A DNA stretch of 64,000 bases from Planctomycetota bacterium (GCA_016712565.1 JADJQU010000003.1:806001-870000), one strand, 5' to 3'; numbered from the stretch's first letter, positions 9,756-25,643 are shown. Program-made: numbers and translations. Notes: generated by a model from the sequence alone, not told the origin.

Positions 9756-10896
9756 CCCCCGAGCCCGCCGCGGGTGCGCGCATCGAGCCCGCCGTGCGCA
9801 TCGAGCCCGCCGTGCGCATCGAGGTCGAGTGCGCGCCTCCCTACGCGGTGCACGTGGGCCCGGGCGTTCTCGAACTCGCGCGGGAGGAATTTCGACGCGA
9901 GAAGCCGGCCGTGCTCCTCAGCGACGCGCGGGTCCTGGGCCTCCACGGAGCGCGCCTCGATCCGGATTCCAGCGGCTCCGTCCACCTCGGGCCGGAGGGC
10001 GAATCCGCCAAGGAGCTTCCCGAGCTCGCCCGGGTGCTGGAGTTCCTGGCCGGAGCGGGCGTCGATCGCCGCGGGACCCTGTGGACCCTGGGCGGCGGCG
10101 CCCTGGCGGACCTGGGGGCTTGGCGGCGGCGCTCTACATGCGAGGGATCGGCGTGGTGCACTGCCCGACCACGCTGCTGGCCCAGGTGGACGCCTCCGTG
10201 GGCGGCAAGACGGCGGTGAACCTGACGGCGGGCAAGAATCTGGCCGGCGTCTTCCACCAGCCGCGCGCCGTGTACGCGGATGTGGGCGTGCTCGCGACCC
10301 AGAGCGAGGAGGAGTACCGCTCCGGCCTCGGCGAGGTGCTCAAGACGGCCCTCGTGGCCGGCCCGGAGCTCCTGGAGCTTGTGGAGCAGGGCGCTCCCGG
10401 CCTGACGGCCCGGGACCCCGCCACCCTGGCGGCGATCGTGGCGGCCTGCGTGCGCGCCAAGGCCGCCGTGGTGGCCGCCGACCCCCTGGAGCGCGGTCCC
10501 CGGCGGGCGCTCAATCTGGGCCACACCTTCGCCCATGCGATCGAGCACGCGGCGGGCTTCGGCCGGGTCCCCCACGGCATCGCCGTGGCGGTCGGCCTGG
10601 GCATCGCCCTGAGGGCCGCGCGGGAGCTGGGTCTCCTGGAGGACCGCGAGCTCCCCGGGCGCCTCGGGCGGCTGATGGGTCGCCTGGGGCTGCCCGCCGA
10701 TCTCGCGGAGCTGCGGAGCTCCCGGCTGTCGGACATGCCCGCGGCCCTTTCGCCGAAGGAGCTGGTCCGGGCCATGCGGCTCGACAAGAAGTCCCGCGGG
10801 GGGGCCGTCCACCTGGTCCTGGCCCGGGCGGCCGGCCGGCTCGACCTGGAGGTCCCGGTGGACGGGGCCCTGATCGAGAGCTGGCTCGCCCCCTGA
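9752..10896 (+). CDS. aroB: 3-dehydroquinate synthase, broken by one missing base
   Basis: This enzyme converts DAHP to 3-dehydroquinate in the shikimate pathway, using NAD and a divalent metal. The first part (to about residue 122) reads TLWTLGGGALADLG. The frame then breaks at the G run 10114-10118 (five G; six would restore DLGGLAAALYMRG). From there the conserved core is intact: VDASVGGKTAVNL, EEYRSGLGEVLKTAL, LNLGHTFAHAIEH and MRLDKKSRGG. With one added G the product is about 381 residues, normal for AroB apart from a short N-terminal addition coded by an 18-bp tandem repeat. The GTG start overlaps the preceding stop codon. Confidence 0.85.
9781..9827 (+). repeat. 18-bp tandem repeat in the aroB N-terminus
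   Basis: Two exact copies of CATCGAGCCCGCCGTGCG plus a partial third copy encode the peptide repeat IEPAVR-IEPAVR-IE. The repeat lies ahead of the conserved AroB fold and keeps the frame. Confidence 0.7.
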
Positions 10897-10943
10897 AGCG
10901 GAGCAACCCGGGGGAGCGAATGGGCCCCGGGGGGCGCCGGGGG

Positions 10944-10949
10944 TACGCT
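10944..10949 (+). promoter_or_regulatory. Putative -10 box (TACGCT)
   Basis: The box ends 5 nt before the GTG at 10955, again leaving no room for a leader. It lies in the 58-bp gap after aroB. Confidence 0.3.
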
Positions 10950-10954
10950 AGTGG

Positions 10955-12682
10955 GTGCGGGAGACCCCGCCCGCGATCGCCGTGCCGTCCCACGATTCCT
11001 CCGCCGACCCTGCGTCGAAACCCTCCCCCCGGGGGGGCGCGGCGGCACCGGGCCACCACCATGGACCCGGCGCCCATGGAGACGGCCACGGCCATGGCGC
11101 CGGGACCCCGCCGGGAACCGAGGCCTTCCCGCGGCTGGAGGTGAGCGACCTGGTGGCCCGCGGCATGGCCTCGGGGCGCCGCCGGGAGATGGTCCAGGAT
11201 GGGGCCATCGCCCTGGGGCTGGCCCTGCTGGCCCTGTCCCAACCCACGGAGCGGCTCCTGGGCGATGGACCGGCCCTGGTTCGCTGGACCCACGAAGGCC
11301 ATTGGCTCTCGCTCCACCTCCTGCTCCAGCCCCTCGCCCAGCTGCTGGCCCGGGGCCCCTCCCTCGGGGCCGAGCGAGCCTGGTTCCTGATCGCCGCGAT
11401 CTCCTGGGCGGCCACCTACCCGGTGTTGGCCCGCCTGGGGGTCCGTGCTGGATACTCGCGCCTGGCGGCCGGCGCGGGCGCACTGCTCTGCCTCGTGAGC
11501 CCGGTCGCCGTGCTCGCGGGCACGCTGCCCGGCCCCGCGGGCCCACTGGTGTTCGGGTCGGCGGTCCTGTTCGCCGCCCTCGAGCGTGCGCGCCAACACG
11601 GCGGGGCGGACCCGTCGAGCCTGGGCGTGGCACAAGTCTCCCCGAGCTCCCCGAAGTCCAACGGGGCGCTCCTGGGCCTCTGGATCGCGGTCGCCCTCCT
11701 GGAGCCGAACCTGGTCCTGTTGCTGCCGGCCGTGCTGTGGTGCGGAATTTCCGGCGAGATCGAAAGCTCCAAGCGCTGGCGCTTCGTGGTGAGCGGGCTG
11801 TGCGCCGCGGGCCTGCTGCTGGCCCTGATGATCGGCTGCGCGTTCCTTGGCTCCGGGGAGCGTCCTGGCGACACCCTGAACCACCTGCTCGCGCGACTGG
11901 TGGGCACGACCAGCCTGGGGTCCCCGGGCAGCCTGATCTGGCTGGCGGTGCTCGTGCCCTCCCTGGGTGTCGCCGTGGTCGGCGTCGTCGAGCTCTTCCG
12001 GCGGCCGGGGGAGGCCCACGAAGGCCCGGCGCCCGGATGGCTGGCCGCGTTCGTGGGGGTGCCCATTCTGGTGAAGGTCCTGGCGGGAACGCCGGGTCTC
12101 GACACGAGCTCCTGGGTGCTCCTGCCGGTCTGCGCCCTGGGGCTTGCGGCCTTCCTCCAACGCCTGCCGGAGAGCCGCCGCATGGGCCTCATTGTGGCCC
12201 TATTTGGCATTCAAATGGCTCTCAACGTGGGTTTCCACTGGGCCATGCGCCTGGGGGACCCGACGCGCGAGTGGGTCGCCAGCGCCGCTCGGACGCTCAA
12301 TCCGGGCGACATGGTGATCACCAAGGACCAGGTCCACGACTACCTGCTGCACCACCGTTTTCGGGTGCGCACGATCAACCTGCGGACGCCGGTGGAGCTG
12401 GCGTCCGAGCTGAGGGCTGACTGGTGGTACGACGCGAGGGAGCTCGTGCGCGATCACGCGCGCCACGGGGGACGCCTGGTGCTCGATTGGAAGGTGGACT
12501 CCCCCCCCTCGGGGGCCCGCGATTACCCCTTCCCCAGGGAGCTGCACGAGCTGGTCCTGCTGGGCCCCTTCGTGCACCTCGGTCCCAAGGCGGACGCCCG
12601 GGTGGACCTCGACCAGGGCCGGGTCCCGACCACCTTCGAGCCCGAGAACGAAGCACTTCCCGCGGCGCTGAAGAAACCCTGA
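10955..12682 (+). CDS. Polytopic membrane protein, possibly glycosyltransferase-like
   Basis: A 575-residue protein. After a cytoplasmic N-terminus with a His/Gly-rich run (residues ~34-50), about nine to eleven hydrophobic helices extend to residue ~430 (for example [42 protein letters not shown]). A soluble C-terminal domain of ~140 residues follows ([26 protein letters not shown]). This layout resembles GT-C-like integral membrane proteins with an extracytoplasmic C-terminal domain, but I see no diagnostic catalytic motif. The GTG start 10955 follows a TACGCT box. The His-rich stretch could bind metal. Confidence 0.7.
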   Translation: MRETPPAIAVPSHDSSADPASKPSPRGGAAAPGHHHGPGAHGDGHGHGAGTPPGTEAFPRLEVSDLVARGMASGRRREMVQDGAIALGLALLALSQPTERLLGDGPALVRWTHEGHWLSLHLLLQPLAQLLARGPSLGAERAWFLIAAISWAATYPVLARLGVRAGYSRLAAGAGALLCLVSPVAVLAGTLPGPAGPLVFGSAVLFAALERARQHGGADPSSLGVAQVSPSSPKSNGALLGLWIAVALLEPNLVLLLPAVLWCGISGEIESSKRWRFVVSGLCAAGLLLALMIGCAFLGSGERPGDTLNHLLARLVGTTSLGSPGSLIWLAVLVPSLGVAVVGVVELFRRPGEAHEGPAPGWLAAFVGVPILVKVLAGTPGLDTSSWVLLPVCALGLAAFLQRLPESRRMGLIVALFGIQMALNVGFHWAMRLGDPTREWVASAARTLNPGDMVITKDQVHDYLLHHRFRVRTINLRTPVELASELRADWWYDARELVRDHARHGGRLVLDWKVDSPPSGARDYPFPRELHELVLLGPFVHLGPKADARVDLDQGRVPTTFEPENEALPAALKKP

Positions 12683-12779
12683 GGTCGACAGCCCGCGTGA
12701 GGTTTGTTCCAATCCCGCAGTTTGCCCGCGACCGGCGCGTGCCCCCGCACCCCGCGCCCGATCGACGAGGCGGATCTCC

Positions 12780-16040
<3,261 letters not shown>

Positions 16041-16057
16041 AGCCGCCGCCGCGCATC

Positions 16058-16795
16058 GTGGGCGCGAGGTTTTGCTCACTGCTCCGGGAAGAGCTCCGGT
16101 TCCTGAGCTTCCGGTCCCCCGGAGCGGACTTCGCCGAACGACGGCGCGCGCTGCTGGCCTTGGGCCTGTGCGCCACCTGGCTCGCGGGCATCGGCCGCTA
16201 CTGGGACAATCCGCGGGCCTCGCTGTTCCAGCACCTGGGTCTGGGGTCGGTCGCCTACGCCTTCGTGCTGGCGGCGATCCTGTGGGTCGTGGTGCGGCCC
16301 CTGCGGCCGCGGCACTGGAGCTATGGAAACGTGCTGCTGTTCGTCTGCCTGACGGCGCCGCCCGCGGTGCTCTACGCGATCCCGGTGGAGCGCTTCCTGT
16401 CGCTCGAGCTCGCCGCGACGATCAACGTCTGGTTCCTGGGCGTGGTGGCCGCCTGGCGCGTGGCGCTCCTGTGCACGTTCCTCAGGCGCACGGCGGGCCT
16501 CGGCTGGATCGAGGTCACCACCGCCGCCCTGCTCCCCATGACGGCCATCGTGACCGTCTTGGCCGTGCTCAACCTGGAACACGTAGTGTTCGACCTGATG
16601 GCCGGCCTGAGCGAGGAGCAGCGCGGCCCCAACGACGGGGCCTACCTGTTCGTGCTCTGGCTCACCGAGGCCTCGCTGTACGCCGGACCGGTGCTGTTCC
16701 TCGTGTACCTGGGCTGCGTGGCCCGCCGCGCACGCGCCCCCGCGACCGCGGTCCCGCGGGATCCCGACGCCCCTTCGCGGCACGGGGATTCCTGA
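16058..16795 (+). CDS. Five-helix membrane protein of unknown function
   Basis: A 245-residue protein with a GTG start 17 bp after carB. About five membrane segments are seen (ALLALGLCATWLAGIG, GSVAYAFVLAAILWVVV, VLLFVCLTAPPAVLYAI, AALLPMTAIVTVLAVLN, ASLYAGPVLFLVYLGCV) and a polar basic tail. No conserved catalytic motif is evident and no family is recognised. It may be co-transcribed with carB, but a functional tie to carbamoyl phosphate is not implied by the sequence. Confidence 0.65.
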   Translation: MGARFCSLLREELRFLSFRSPGADFAERRRALLALGLCATWLAGIGRYWDNPRASLFQHLGLGSVAYAFVLAAILWVVVRPLRPRHWSYGNVLLFVCLTAPPAVLYAIPVERFLSLELAATINVWFLGVVAAWRVALLCTFLRRTAGLGWIEVTTAALLPMTAIVTVLAVLNLEHVVFDLMAGLSEEQRGPNDGAYLFVLWLTEASLYAGPVLFLVYLGCVARRARAPATAVPRDPDAPSRHGDS

Positions 16796-16828
16796 CCGAA
16801 GGCGCCCCACGCCGCCGGCGGCCAGGCT

Positions 16829-18427
16829 TCAATCCGGGACCAGCCGTACTTCGAGGAGCCGCACCTCGAACGTGCCGACCTCCTGGGCGGGTCGGAACAT
16901 CAGGCGACCGCTGAAGTCGGGATCGACGATCTCGCCGATGCACTCGTTGGTGCCAATGTGGGTCTCGAATTGCAATTGCCGGCGCCGCGAGTAGCTCGGG
17001 TCGGCGCGGGTCTGGAAGAACAGTCCGGCCGAGCTCGCCACGGAACTCTCGAACACGAGCCGCACCACGGGACGGGTTCCCGGACGCTTCGTGAAGCCCG
17101 GCAGCAGGAACGTGTCGGCCGCGCTCGAGCTCGAACACACGACCCGCGCGTCGGAGCCGCCGCCGCGCACGAACACGCGGCCCGCCCGGGTGGCCGAGAT
17201 GCGCGGCGAGTTGCGGGCGGGATCGAATTGCAGCACGACTTCCGTCGACGCTTCGAACTGCGCGCGGATGCGAGCTTCCCCCTCCGCGTCCACGAGGCTC
17301 GGAGGAGGCAAGTCGAGCACCCGGTCGCTCAGGATCTGCAGCACGAAGTCGGGTTTTTCCCGCTCGACGACCTTCCAGTCGATGTCCGGCTGCCAAAGAT
17401 AGACGGAACGGGAAAAGTGCCGGCCGAAGAGCGGCGGCAGGGGCATGCCGAAGGAGTCGTGGAAGATCACCGCGCGGGGCAGGGCCGTCCCCGCCTGGGT
17501 CACGACGGCGTTGCGCGTCCCGGGCTCGGGCTCGATTTCCAGCTCGCGCCTGGAGCCGGGGTCCAGCTCGACGGCCTGCACCGCCTGACGGATCCGATCC
17601 CCCAGGAACAGTTGCCGCGCCAGTGAGTCTCCCAGGTCGTCCTGGGGCTTGGTGCCCGCCAGGACGTCCGGCACTTCGGCCAATTCGGGCCGCTTCTGGG
17701 CCAGGCGCCGGACGATCGCCGCCATGCCGTCGAAAGCCCCGCGCTCCGTCCAGTGGGTGCCCAGCGGAAAGTAGGCCCTGTCCTCGGACCGATCCCGCGA
17801 CTTCGAGTCCAGCAGGCTCGGGCGCAGGTCGAGGAAGCAGCCCTCGGCGTCGGTCCCCATGCGGGCCGCGAACTGGTCGAGCCGCGAGGGTCCCTGCTTC
17901 CGGAACCGCGCCGGCAGGTACTCGGGGTAGATCTCGGACTTGCTGGGCGCGAGCGCGAAGAGGTAGGCGATCCCGCGTTTCTCGAGTTCGCGCCGGCGGC
18001 TCTCCAGCGCCTTCGCCCAGCCCTCCAGCTCAGGCTCGGTCATCGGCCGCGCACCGCGCCAGCTGTCGAGGCTCGTCGGCGGAGTGAACATCCAGTTCGC
18101 GCGCCCCAGGATGAGCCGCGGGGAGGGATCCCGGCCGAGCACGAACACCGCGAGCCAGGCGTGGGCGCGCAGCATTTCCACGCGCAATCCGAAGTGGTCG
18201 TCGTGCCAGCTCTCGACCCTGCGCGGCCAGTGGGACCAATCGCCGACGTCGGCGGGGGCGGCGGGGAATTCCGCCGCCGCGCGGTTTTCGGCTCCCCAGG
18301 CGGCGGGTGCAGCGCTGCCCGTCGCGCGACGCAGTCCGGCCGCGCCCAGCGGCGCCAGCAGGAACGCCAGGAAGGCCGCTGCGAGGCAGCGATCGCGCAG
18401 GCGCTGGGTTCGGGCGTGCTCGGCCAT
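16829..18427 (-). CDS. AlgJ/AlgX-like SGNH acetyltransferase
   Basis: A 532-residue protein with an N-terminal membrane anchor (CLAAAFLAFLLAPLGAAGL) and a periplasmic SGNH-hydrolase-like domain. Recognisable elements are ILGRANWMFT, the catalytic-region motifs PLGTHWTERGAFDG (His) and VIFHDSFGMPLPP (Ser). Such proteins transfer acetyl groups from a membrane MBOAT partner to an exopolysaccharide, as AlgJ does for alginate. The gene directly follows the MBOAT gene with no gap, which fits that pairing. The C-terminal ~120 residues (from about 410) are predicted mostly beta strand and may bind carbohydrate. The polysaccharide substrate is unknown. Confidence 0.82.
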   Translation of the reverse strand: MAEHARTQRLRDRCLAAAFLAFLLAPLGAAGLRRATGSAAPAAWGAENRAAAEFPAAPADVGDWSHWPRRVESWHDDHFGLRVEMLRAHAWLAVFVLGRDPSPRLILGRANWMFTPPTSLDSWRGARPMTEPELEGWAKALESRRRELEKRGIAYLFALAPSKSEIYPEYLPARFRKQGPSRLDQFAARMGTDAEGCFLDLRPSLLDSKSRDRSEDRAYFPLGTHWTERGAFDGMAAIVRRLAQKRPELAEVPDVLAGTKPQDDLGDSLARQLFLGDRIRQAVQAVELDPGSRRELEIEPEPGTRNAVVTQAGTALPRAVIFHDSFGMPLPPLFGRHFSRSVYLWQPDIDWKVVEREKPDFVLQILSDRVLDLPPPSLVDAEGEARIRAQFEASTEVVLQFDPARNSPRISATRAGRVFVRGGGSDARVVCSSSSAADTFLLPGFTKRPGTRPVVRLVFESSVASSAGLFFQTRADPSYSRRRQLQFETHIGTNECIGEIVDPDFSGRLMFRPAQEVGTFEVRLLEVRLVPD

Positions 18428-19918
18428 CTAGAAACGGAAGTAGATGAAGGGGTTGAACGTGCCCGCGCTGAGCTCCAGCGCGCACAGGACCAGCACCAGA
18501 ACCAGCAGCACGTCCGAGGCCGCGCCCAGGAGCGGGCGCGCGGCACTTGGACTCGCGCGGGTCCCGCCGCGGTCGAGACGCCCCTGGATCGCCGCGATCC
18601 ACGGCAGCGAGCCCAGCACGCCCGCGGCGATGGCCAAGAGACGCGCGGGGTCCAGATACAGGGCCGGATAGGCGAGGCGCCCGTCGCCGGCGCCGAAGCC
18701 GAACAGGGCCTGGAACCAGGTGCCGAGCAGCCCCGTGCTCTCGCAGCGGAAGAACACCCAACCCAGCATGACGGCGAACACGAGGTAGCCGTGGCGCAGG
18801 ACCGCGGGCAGGCGCTCCAGCCACCTGCCCAGGAAGGCCCGCTCCAGGACCAGCAGGCCTCCGTGGTACAGGCCGAAGAGCAGGAAGTTGAGCGAGGCTC
18901 CGTGCCACAGGCCGCACAGCACGAAGACGACCGCCAGATTGAAATACACCCGCGCGGGCCGCGCGCGCCCGCCGCCCAGGGGAATGTAGAGGTAGTCGCG
19001 AAACCAGGTGGAGAGCGAGATGTGCCAGCGGCGCCAGAACTCGGTCACGCTGCGCGACACGTAAGGGTGGTCGAAGTTCTCCACGAACTCGAACCCGAAC
19101 ATGCGGCCCAGGCCGATCGCCATGTCGGAGTAGCCCGAGAAGTCGAAGTAGATCTGCAGCGTGTAGGCGAACACCCCCAGCCAGGCCACCGCCGCCGTGA
19201 CCTGGTCGGCGGGCGTAGCGAAGGCCTGCTCGGCAACCGCGCCGACCGTGTTCGCGATCAGCACCTTCTTGCCCAGACCCACGGCGAAGCGGCGCGCGCC
19301 CGAGGCGAAACGCGCGAGACTCTCCGTGCGCGCCTCGATCTGCAGGGCCACGTCGCGATAGCGCACGATGGGGCCGGCCACGAGTTGCGGGAACATCGAG
19401 ATGTACAGGCCGAAGCGACCCAGGCTGCGCTGGGCTTCGGTGTCGCGCCGGTACACGTCCACGACGTAGGACAGGGCCTGGAACGTGAAGAAGGAGATCC
19501 CCAGGGGCAGGCGCAATTCGCCGGAGGAGTTGAGGAACACGCCGCGGCCCCACTCCGAGCTCACCAGGAGCGACCCCAGGGGCTCGCCGGGTGCGGCACC
19601 GAAGAGCGGCGCGAGACCCTGCCAGAGCCAGTCCGCGTACTTGAACGCCACCAGCAGGCCGAGGTTGAAGGCCACCGAAAGTGCCAGGACGCGGCGGCGG
19701 GAGCGCCCGTCTTGGGCGCGCTCCACCCACAGACCGAAGCGCCAGTTGGCCACGATCGAGGCGACCATTAGGCCCACCAGCCAGGCTTCGCCCCAGGCGT
19801 AGAACACCAGGCTCGCGGCGAGCAGCACGCCGTTCTGGAACCGCGGTCCGGCGAGGCGGTGCAGCGCCAGGACGAGCGGCAGGAAGGCGAACAGGAAGAG
19901 GGTCGAGCTGAACAGCAC
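18428..19918 (-). CDS. MBOAT family membrane O-acyltransferase (AlgI-like)
   Basis: A 496-residue polytopic protein. It has the AlgI-type N-terminus (MLFSSTLFLFAFLPLVLAL), LPLGISFFTFQALSYVVDVYR, MFPQLVAGPIVRY, YFDFSGYSDMAIGLGRMFGFEF, SVTEFWRRWHISLSTWFRDYLYIPLGG and the catalytic His in LCGLWHGASLNFLLFG. The family moves acetyl groups across the membrane to a periplasmic acetyltransferase. The stop codon abuts the start of the SGNH gene, so the pair is probably one operon for O-acetylation of an exopolysaccharide or cell-wall glycan. Confidence 0.93.
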   Translation of the reverse strand: MLFSSTLFLFAFLPLVLALHRLAGPRFQNGVLLAASLVFYAWGEAWLVGLMVASIVANWRFGLWVERAQDGRSRRRVLALSVAFNLGLLVAFKYADWLWQGLAPLFGAAPGEPLGSLLVSSEWGRGVFLNSSGELRLPLGISFFTFQALSYVVDVYRRDTEAQRSLGRFGLYISMFPQLVAGPIVRYRDVALQIEARTESLARFASGARRFAVGLGKKVLIANTVGAVAEQAFATPADQVTAAVAWLGVFAYTLQIYFDFSGYSDMAIGLGRMFGFEFVENFDHPYVSRSVTEFWRRWHISLSTWFRDYLYIPLGGGRARPARVYFNLAVVFVLCGLWHGASLNFLLFGLYHGGLLVLERAFLGRWLERLPAVLRHGYLVFAVMLGWVFFRCESTGLLGTWFQALFGFGAGDGRLAYPALYLDPARLLAIAAGVLGSLPWIAAIQGRLDRGGTRASPSAARPLLGAASDVLLVLVLVLCALELSAGTFNPFIYFRF

Positions 19919-19973
19919 GCGCGGAAGGACGCTCCTCGTCAGCCCCAGTATTGCACGCGCCGTGCGCCGCCGC

Positions 19974-21233
19974 TCACTTCGGCGGGGCGGCGCCGGCCCA
20001 GTGGGCGATCACCGTGCGCAAGAGTCGCTCGCCGAAGTAGCGTTCCAGGAGCGCTTGCTGCTGCGCCGGGGGCACTTCGTACTCGGGATTGCGCATCCAG
20101 GTGCCGTCCGCGTTGGTCACGCGATTGTCCTGCTCGGCGAAGCGGCGCAGCTCCTCCATCATGGCCGCCAGGGCCCTGGAATTCGTGCGCGCCATGTAGT
20201 CCACCATGCCCAGGGCGGTCTTGGAGGCCTTGTCGTTCCACACGCCGCGCTTCATCAGGAACTCCTCCAGGCGCAGGGGCTCCTTCTCGCGCTTTCCATA
20301 GAGCGAGGAGAGTTCCTGGATCCAGCCGCCGTGCTCGCCGATGCCGACGAATCCGTCGCGATACGGCATGCAGTAGATGCTCTTCTGGATCGCCATTTCG
20401 GCGTGCCAGGCGAGGGCGGTCTGGAGCCAATAGGGCTGGGACGAGAAGCGCCTCAACACCAGGAGCGCCATGGTGCGGTGCACGAGCTCGTTGTCGGGAC
20501 TCCACTCCTCCTGTCCCGGCGAGTTCTCGTTGTAGGCGCCGCACAGGGGCGTGCCCAGGGCGAATCCGATCTGGCCCACGGCCTTGGCCTTCCACTCCGC
20601 CAGGTAGGGATGGGCCGCGGCCAGGTGGGCCAGGGCCGAGGCGTAGTCCTCGGTGTTCTTGGCGATGAGCAGCGCGGCCGTCTCCGAATCGGCGCGGAAG
20701 ACGGATTCCACGCGCCGGCTCGCGGCCTCCAGGGCGGCATCGTCGCGGCCTGGAGGAGCGGTTTTCGGCGCCAGGGGCGGGGGAGCTTCGGGATCCTCGG
20801 GGATCACCTCCGGATCTTCGGGATCTCCGCCGCGACCGGCGCCGGAATTGCCGCCGGCCCCCGCGGGCTTGCCCGCGGCCACCGGTGCGCCTCCCGAACC
20901 CGTCTCGGGCCCCGCAGCAAGCACCGGCGCTGGGAACAATCCATCGAAGAGGGCCTCGGTGCGCAGCACGAGCCCCAGGGGCGCGTCGACGTTGGCGCGC
21001 GCGGTGAGCAGCAGCACGCGTCGCGAGGGATCCAGGTCCAGCCGATAGCCCTTGCTCTTCGCCCAGGGCGCCCAGAAGAGCACAGCGGACTTCGCCGCCC
21101 CGCCGGCCTCAGCCGGCAGGGCGGCTGCCTCGTAGTTCTTGCCGCGGAAGTTCACGGTGCCCGGTTTCGGGCCCTGGGCCTCGGCCGCCAGTGCCAACAG
21201 CGCGGTGAGCAGCAAGGCGAGCAACGGCCTCAT
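19974..21233 (-). CDS. Secreted protein of unknown function, possible degenerate peptidase-MA-like
   Basis: A 419-residue protein with a signal peptide (LLALLLTALLALAAEAQG), an N-terminal beta-rich part, a low-complexity Gly/Pro/Glu linker at about residues 110-155 and an alpha-helical C-terminal domain. Within the latter, ELVHRTMALLVLRRFSSQPYWLQTALAWHAEM mimics the layout of gluzincin peptidases (metal-site helix, then P-x-WL-x-E-GLA). The HExxH motif itself is missing (VHRTM instead), so catalysis is unlikely. Its ATG overlaps the stop of the upstream gene (ATGA), which has the same kind of fold. Function unknown. Confidence 0.65.
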   Translation of the reverse strand: MRPLLALLLTALLALAAEAQGPKPGTVNFRGKNYEAAALPAEAGGAAKSAVLFWAPWAKSKGYRLDLDPSRRVLLLTARANVDAPLGLVLRTEALFDGLFPAPVLAAGPETGSGGAPVAAGKPAGAGGNSGAGRGGDPEDPEVIPEDPEAPPPLAPKTAPPGRDDAALEAASRRVESVFRADSETAALLIAKNTEDYASALAHLAAAHPYLAEWKAKAVGQIGFALGTPLCGAYNENSPGQEEWSPDNELVHRTMALLVLRRFSSQPYWLQTALAWHAEMAIQKSIYCMPYRDGFVGIGEHGGWIQELSSLYGKREKEPLRLEEFLMKRGVWNDKASKTALGMVDYMARTNSRALAAMMEELRRFAEQDNRVTNADGTWMRNPEYEVPPAQQQALLERYFGERLLRTVIAHWAGAAPPK

Positions 21234-22744
21234 CGTCTCTCCTTCAGCCAGCGGGTCAGGCGCCCGTGGAAGGCCTCCAGGCCCAGGCCGAGCGCGCCCT
21301 GGATCGCCGCCGGTCCGGCCTGGGCCGGTCGATGCTTGCCTCCCAGGGTGCGCAGCAGGTTCGGCAGCTCGGTCGCCTCCGCCTCGATCAGGTACGCGCC
21401 CACGACGTAGGCCACGAACAGGTCCTCGGGCGTGAGCTTGTTCAAGGGGCGCGTCAGCACCGCGCCGAGCCCCAGGGTCTCCCTGGCCCGCAACAGGCGG
21501 TAGCCCTCGTTCATCCAGTTGGTGCCCGGCGTCTGCAGCTTCTTGGTCCAGTCCACCTGGACTCCGCGCGCGGCGACGGTGCCGCCCGTTTCCGTCTGGC
21601 GCACGTACCAGGTCAGGCGCGTGCCCACGAGCTCGCGGGTCAGGTACAGGCCCAGACCCTCCCAGGCCCAGGCAGTGTCCACCGTCAGGCCGAATTCGGC
21701 GGTGAGCGAAGCGCCGAGCACGTGGCGCACGATGCCGTCAAGACGGCGCTCGGGGCTGGGCGCCCACCAGGCGGCGTGGGTCGGGCCGATGCCCGTGCCC
21801 TCCAACTGCGCGTAGAAGGCGCGCCGCTCGGCCGAAAGGTCGGGAATGTGCTCCAGGAAGGCAGCCTTCGACGCGGGGTCGCACAGCAGATAGACGCGCA
21901 GCACTTCCCCCAGGTCCACGTGCACGCCCAGCAGTCCGTCGAAGACGTCGCGGGAGGCGTGCAGTACCTGGACGGCACGCAGCGCTTCGGCCCGTTCCCC
22001 GGTGGTGAACACGCGCACGCGATCGGTGCCGACCGAGGCGCGCCAGGAGACCTGATAGTTGAGATCCTGGGCCTCGGGCTCGACGTCCACGGGCGCCGGC
22101 ACCGCCGCCAGGGCCCCCTGGACCAGGGCCCGCACCTCGGCACGGCGCGCCTTGGCCACCAGGGTCTTCTCCAGGACCCACCCGCGCGGCCCCTTCACCT
22201 CGCCGCGTGCTCCGCGCGCGTAGGCGTCGTCGGGATCCACGGAAAGCAGCTCGGCGTACACGGACTCGCGCTGAAAGGGCGTCAAGGTGGCCGCGTGCTG
22301 CTCCACCAGGGCCATCAGCCGCTCGCGCCAGGGCCGCACGGCGGCCGCGTAGCGCTCGGGCGCCTCCTTGAGGGCCCCGGGGTCGTAGTTCTTGGGCGGC
22401 TTGCGATCCTTGGCCGGCTCCCAGACGCCGTCAGCCACCTGCACCCAACCGAGCCCGCGCTTGGCGGCGAGATTCGCGGGGTCGAGGGCCAGGACGGCCT
22501 CCAAGGCGCGGTTGCGCTCGACCCAGAGCTTCTTGTCGCTGCACCACTCGGCATACTCGGTGAGGCCCGTGAGCAACTCCCGCGCGGCCCCTGCCCGCTC
22601 CGCTTCGAAGTCCTCCTCGCGGGGACCGGCGAAGAGGCAGGGCTGCAGCGCGAGGACCACGAGCGTCCACAGCATCAGCGCGAGTCGAGCCAGGGGCTCG
22701 AAACGATGCTGCGAGCGCGAGGCGATGAAACAGGAGGACAGCAT
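21230..22744 (-). CDS. Secreted TPR/peptidase-MA-like protein of unknown function
   Basis: A 504-residue protein. It has a membrane/signal segment at about residues 20-39 (LALMLWTLVVLALQPCLFAG), then a region that reads like tetratricopeptide repeats (ALEAVLALDPANLAAKRGLGW, AELLSVDPDDAYARG). The C-terminal half resembles peptidase MA-type gluzincins (VYLLCDPASKAAFLEHI; AWAWEGLGLYLTRELVG). The position expected to hold HExxH reads RHVLG, so it is probably catalytically dead. It is coupled by a 4-bp overlap to the next gene. An alternative start lies at an internal Met just before the hydrophobic segment. Confidence 0.65.
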   Translation of the reverse strand: MLSSCFIASRSQHRFEPLARLALMLWTLVVLALQPCLFAGPREEDFEAERAGAARELLTGLTEYAEWCSDKKLWVERNRALEAVLALDPANLAAKRGLGWVQVADGVWEPAKDRKPPKNYDPGALKEAPERYAAAVRPWRERLMALVEQHAATLTPFQRESVYAELLSVDPDDAYARGARGEVKGPRGWVLEKTLVAKARRAEVRALVQGALAAVPAPVDVEPEAQDLNYQVSWRASVGTDRVRVFTTGERAEALRAVQVLHASRDVFDGLLGVHVDLGEVLRVYLLCDPASKAAFLEHIPDLSAERRAFYAQLEGTGIGPTHAAWWAPSPERRLDGIVRHVLGASLTAEFGLTVDTAWAWEGLGLYLTRELVGTRLTWYVRQTETGGTVAARGVQVDWTKKLQTPGTNWMNEGYRLLRARETLGLGAVLTRPLNKLTPEDLFVAYVVGAYLIEAEATELPNLLRTLGGKHRPAQAGPAAIQGALGLGLEAFHGRLTRWLKERR

Positions 22745-22850
22745 GCCTCAGGGGCGTGGGTCGGGTCGGGACCACCCGCTTGGCAACGCCGCCGTGGAAG
22801 GCCATCTTGGCTCAATCCCCCCCTGGGGGCCAAGTCCTCACTCCGCGGAA

Positions 22851-23030
22851 GGCCAGCCCGACCTATTCATGAGCTTCGGCTCCAACCCCCGCCCAAGCCC
22901 GTCCGGACTGCGTTGCGCCGGCGCGTTCGGTCCAGGGCGACCTGCAGGTCGCCTGCGGGAGAACACGTCGTCGCGCCTTGCCGGCCAGGCTTTGTCGTGG
23001 GTTTCGCTCAAAGCTCATGAATAGGTCGGG

Positions 23031-23036
<6 letters not shown>
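22851..23036. mobile_element. MITE-like element with 26-bp terminal inverted repeats
   Basis: The ends 22851-22876 and 23011-23036 are inverted copies matching at 25 of 26 positions; their shared core includes GCCCGACCTATTCATGAGC. The 186-bp element has no transposase and contains an 18-bp palindrome (22936-22953, GGCGACCTGCAGGTCGCC). The ends remind me of IS1380-type termini, but that is memory-based and unverified. The right end supplies the TAG stop codon of the histidine kinase gene. It fills most of the 286-bp gap between 22745 and 23030, in which no gene is seen. No target duplication was identified. Confidence 0.65.

Positions 23037-25643
<2,607 letters not shown>

Noticed and set aside
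22936..22953. The 18-bp palindrome as a stand-alone operator.
   Set aside because: It is inside the inverted-repeat element, away from any start codon, and is better explained as part of that element.
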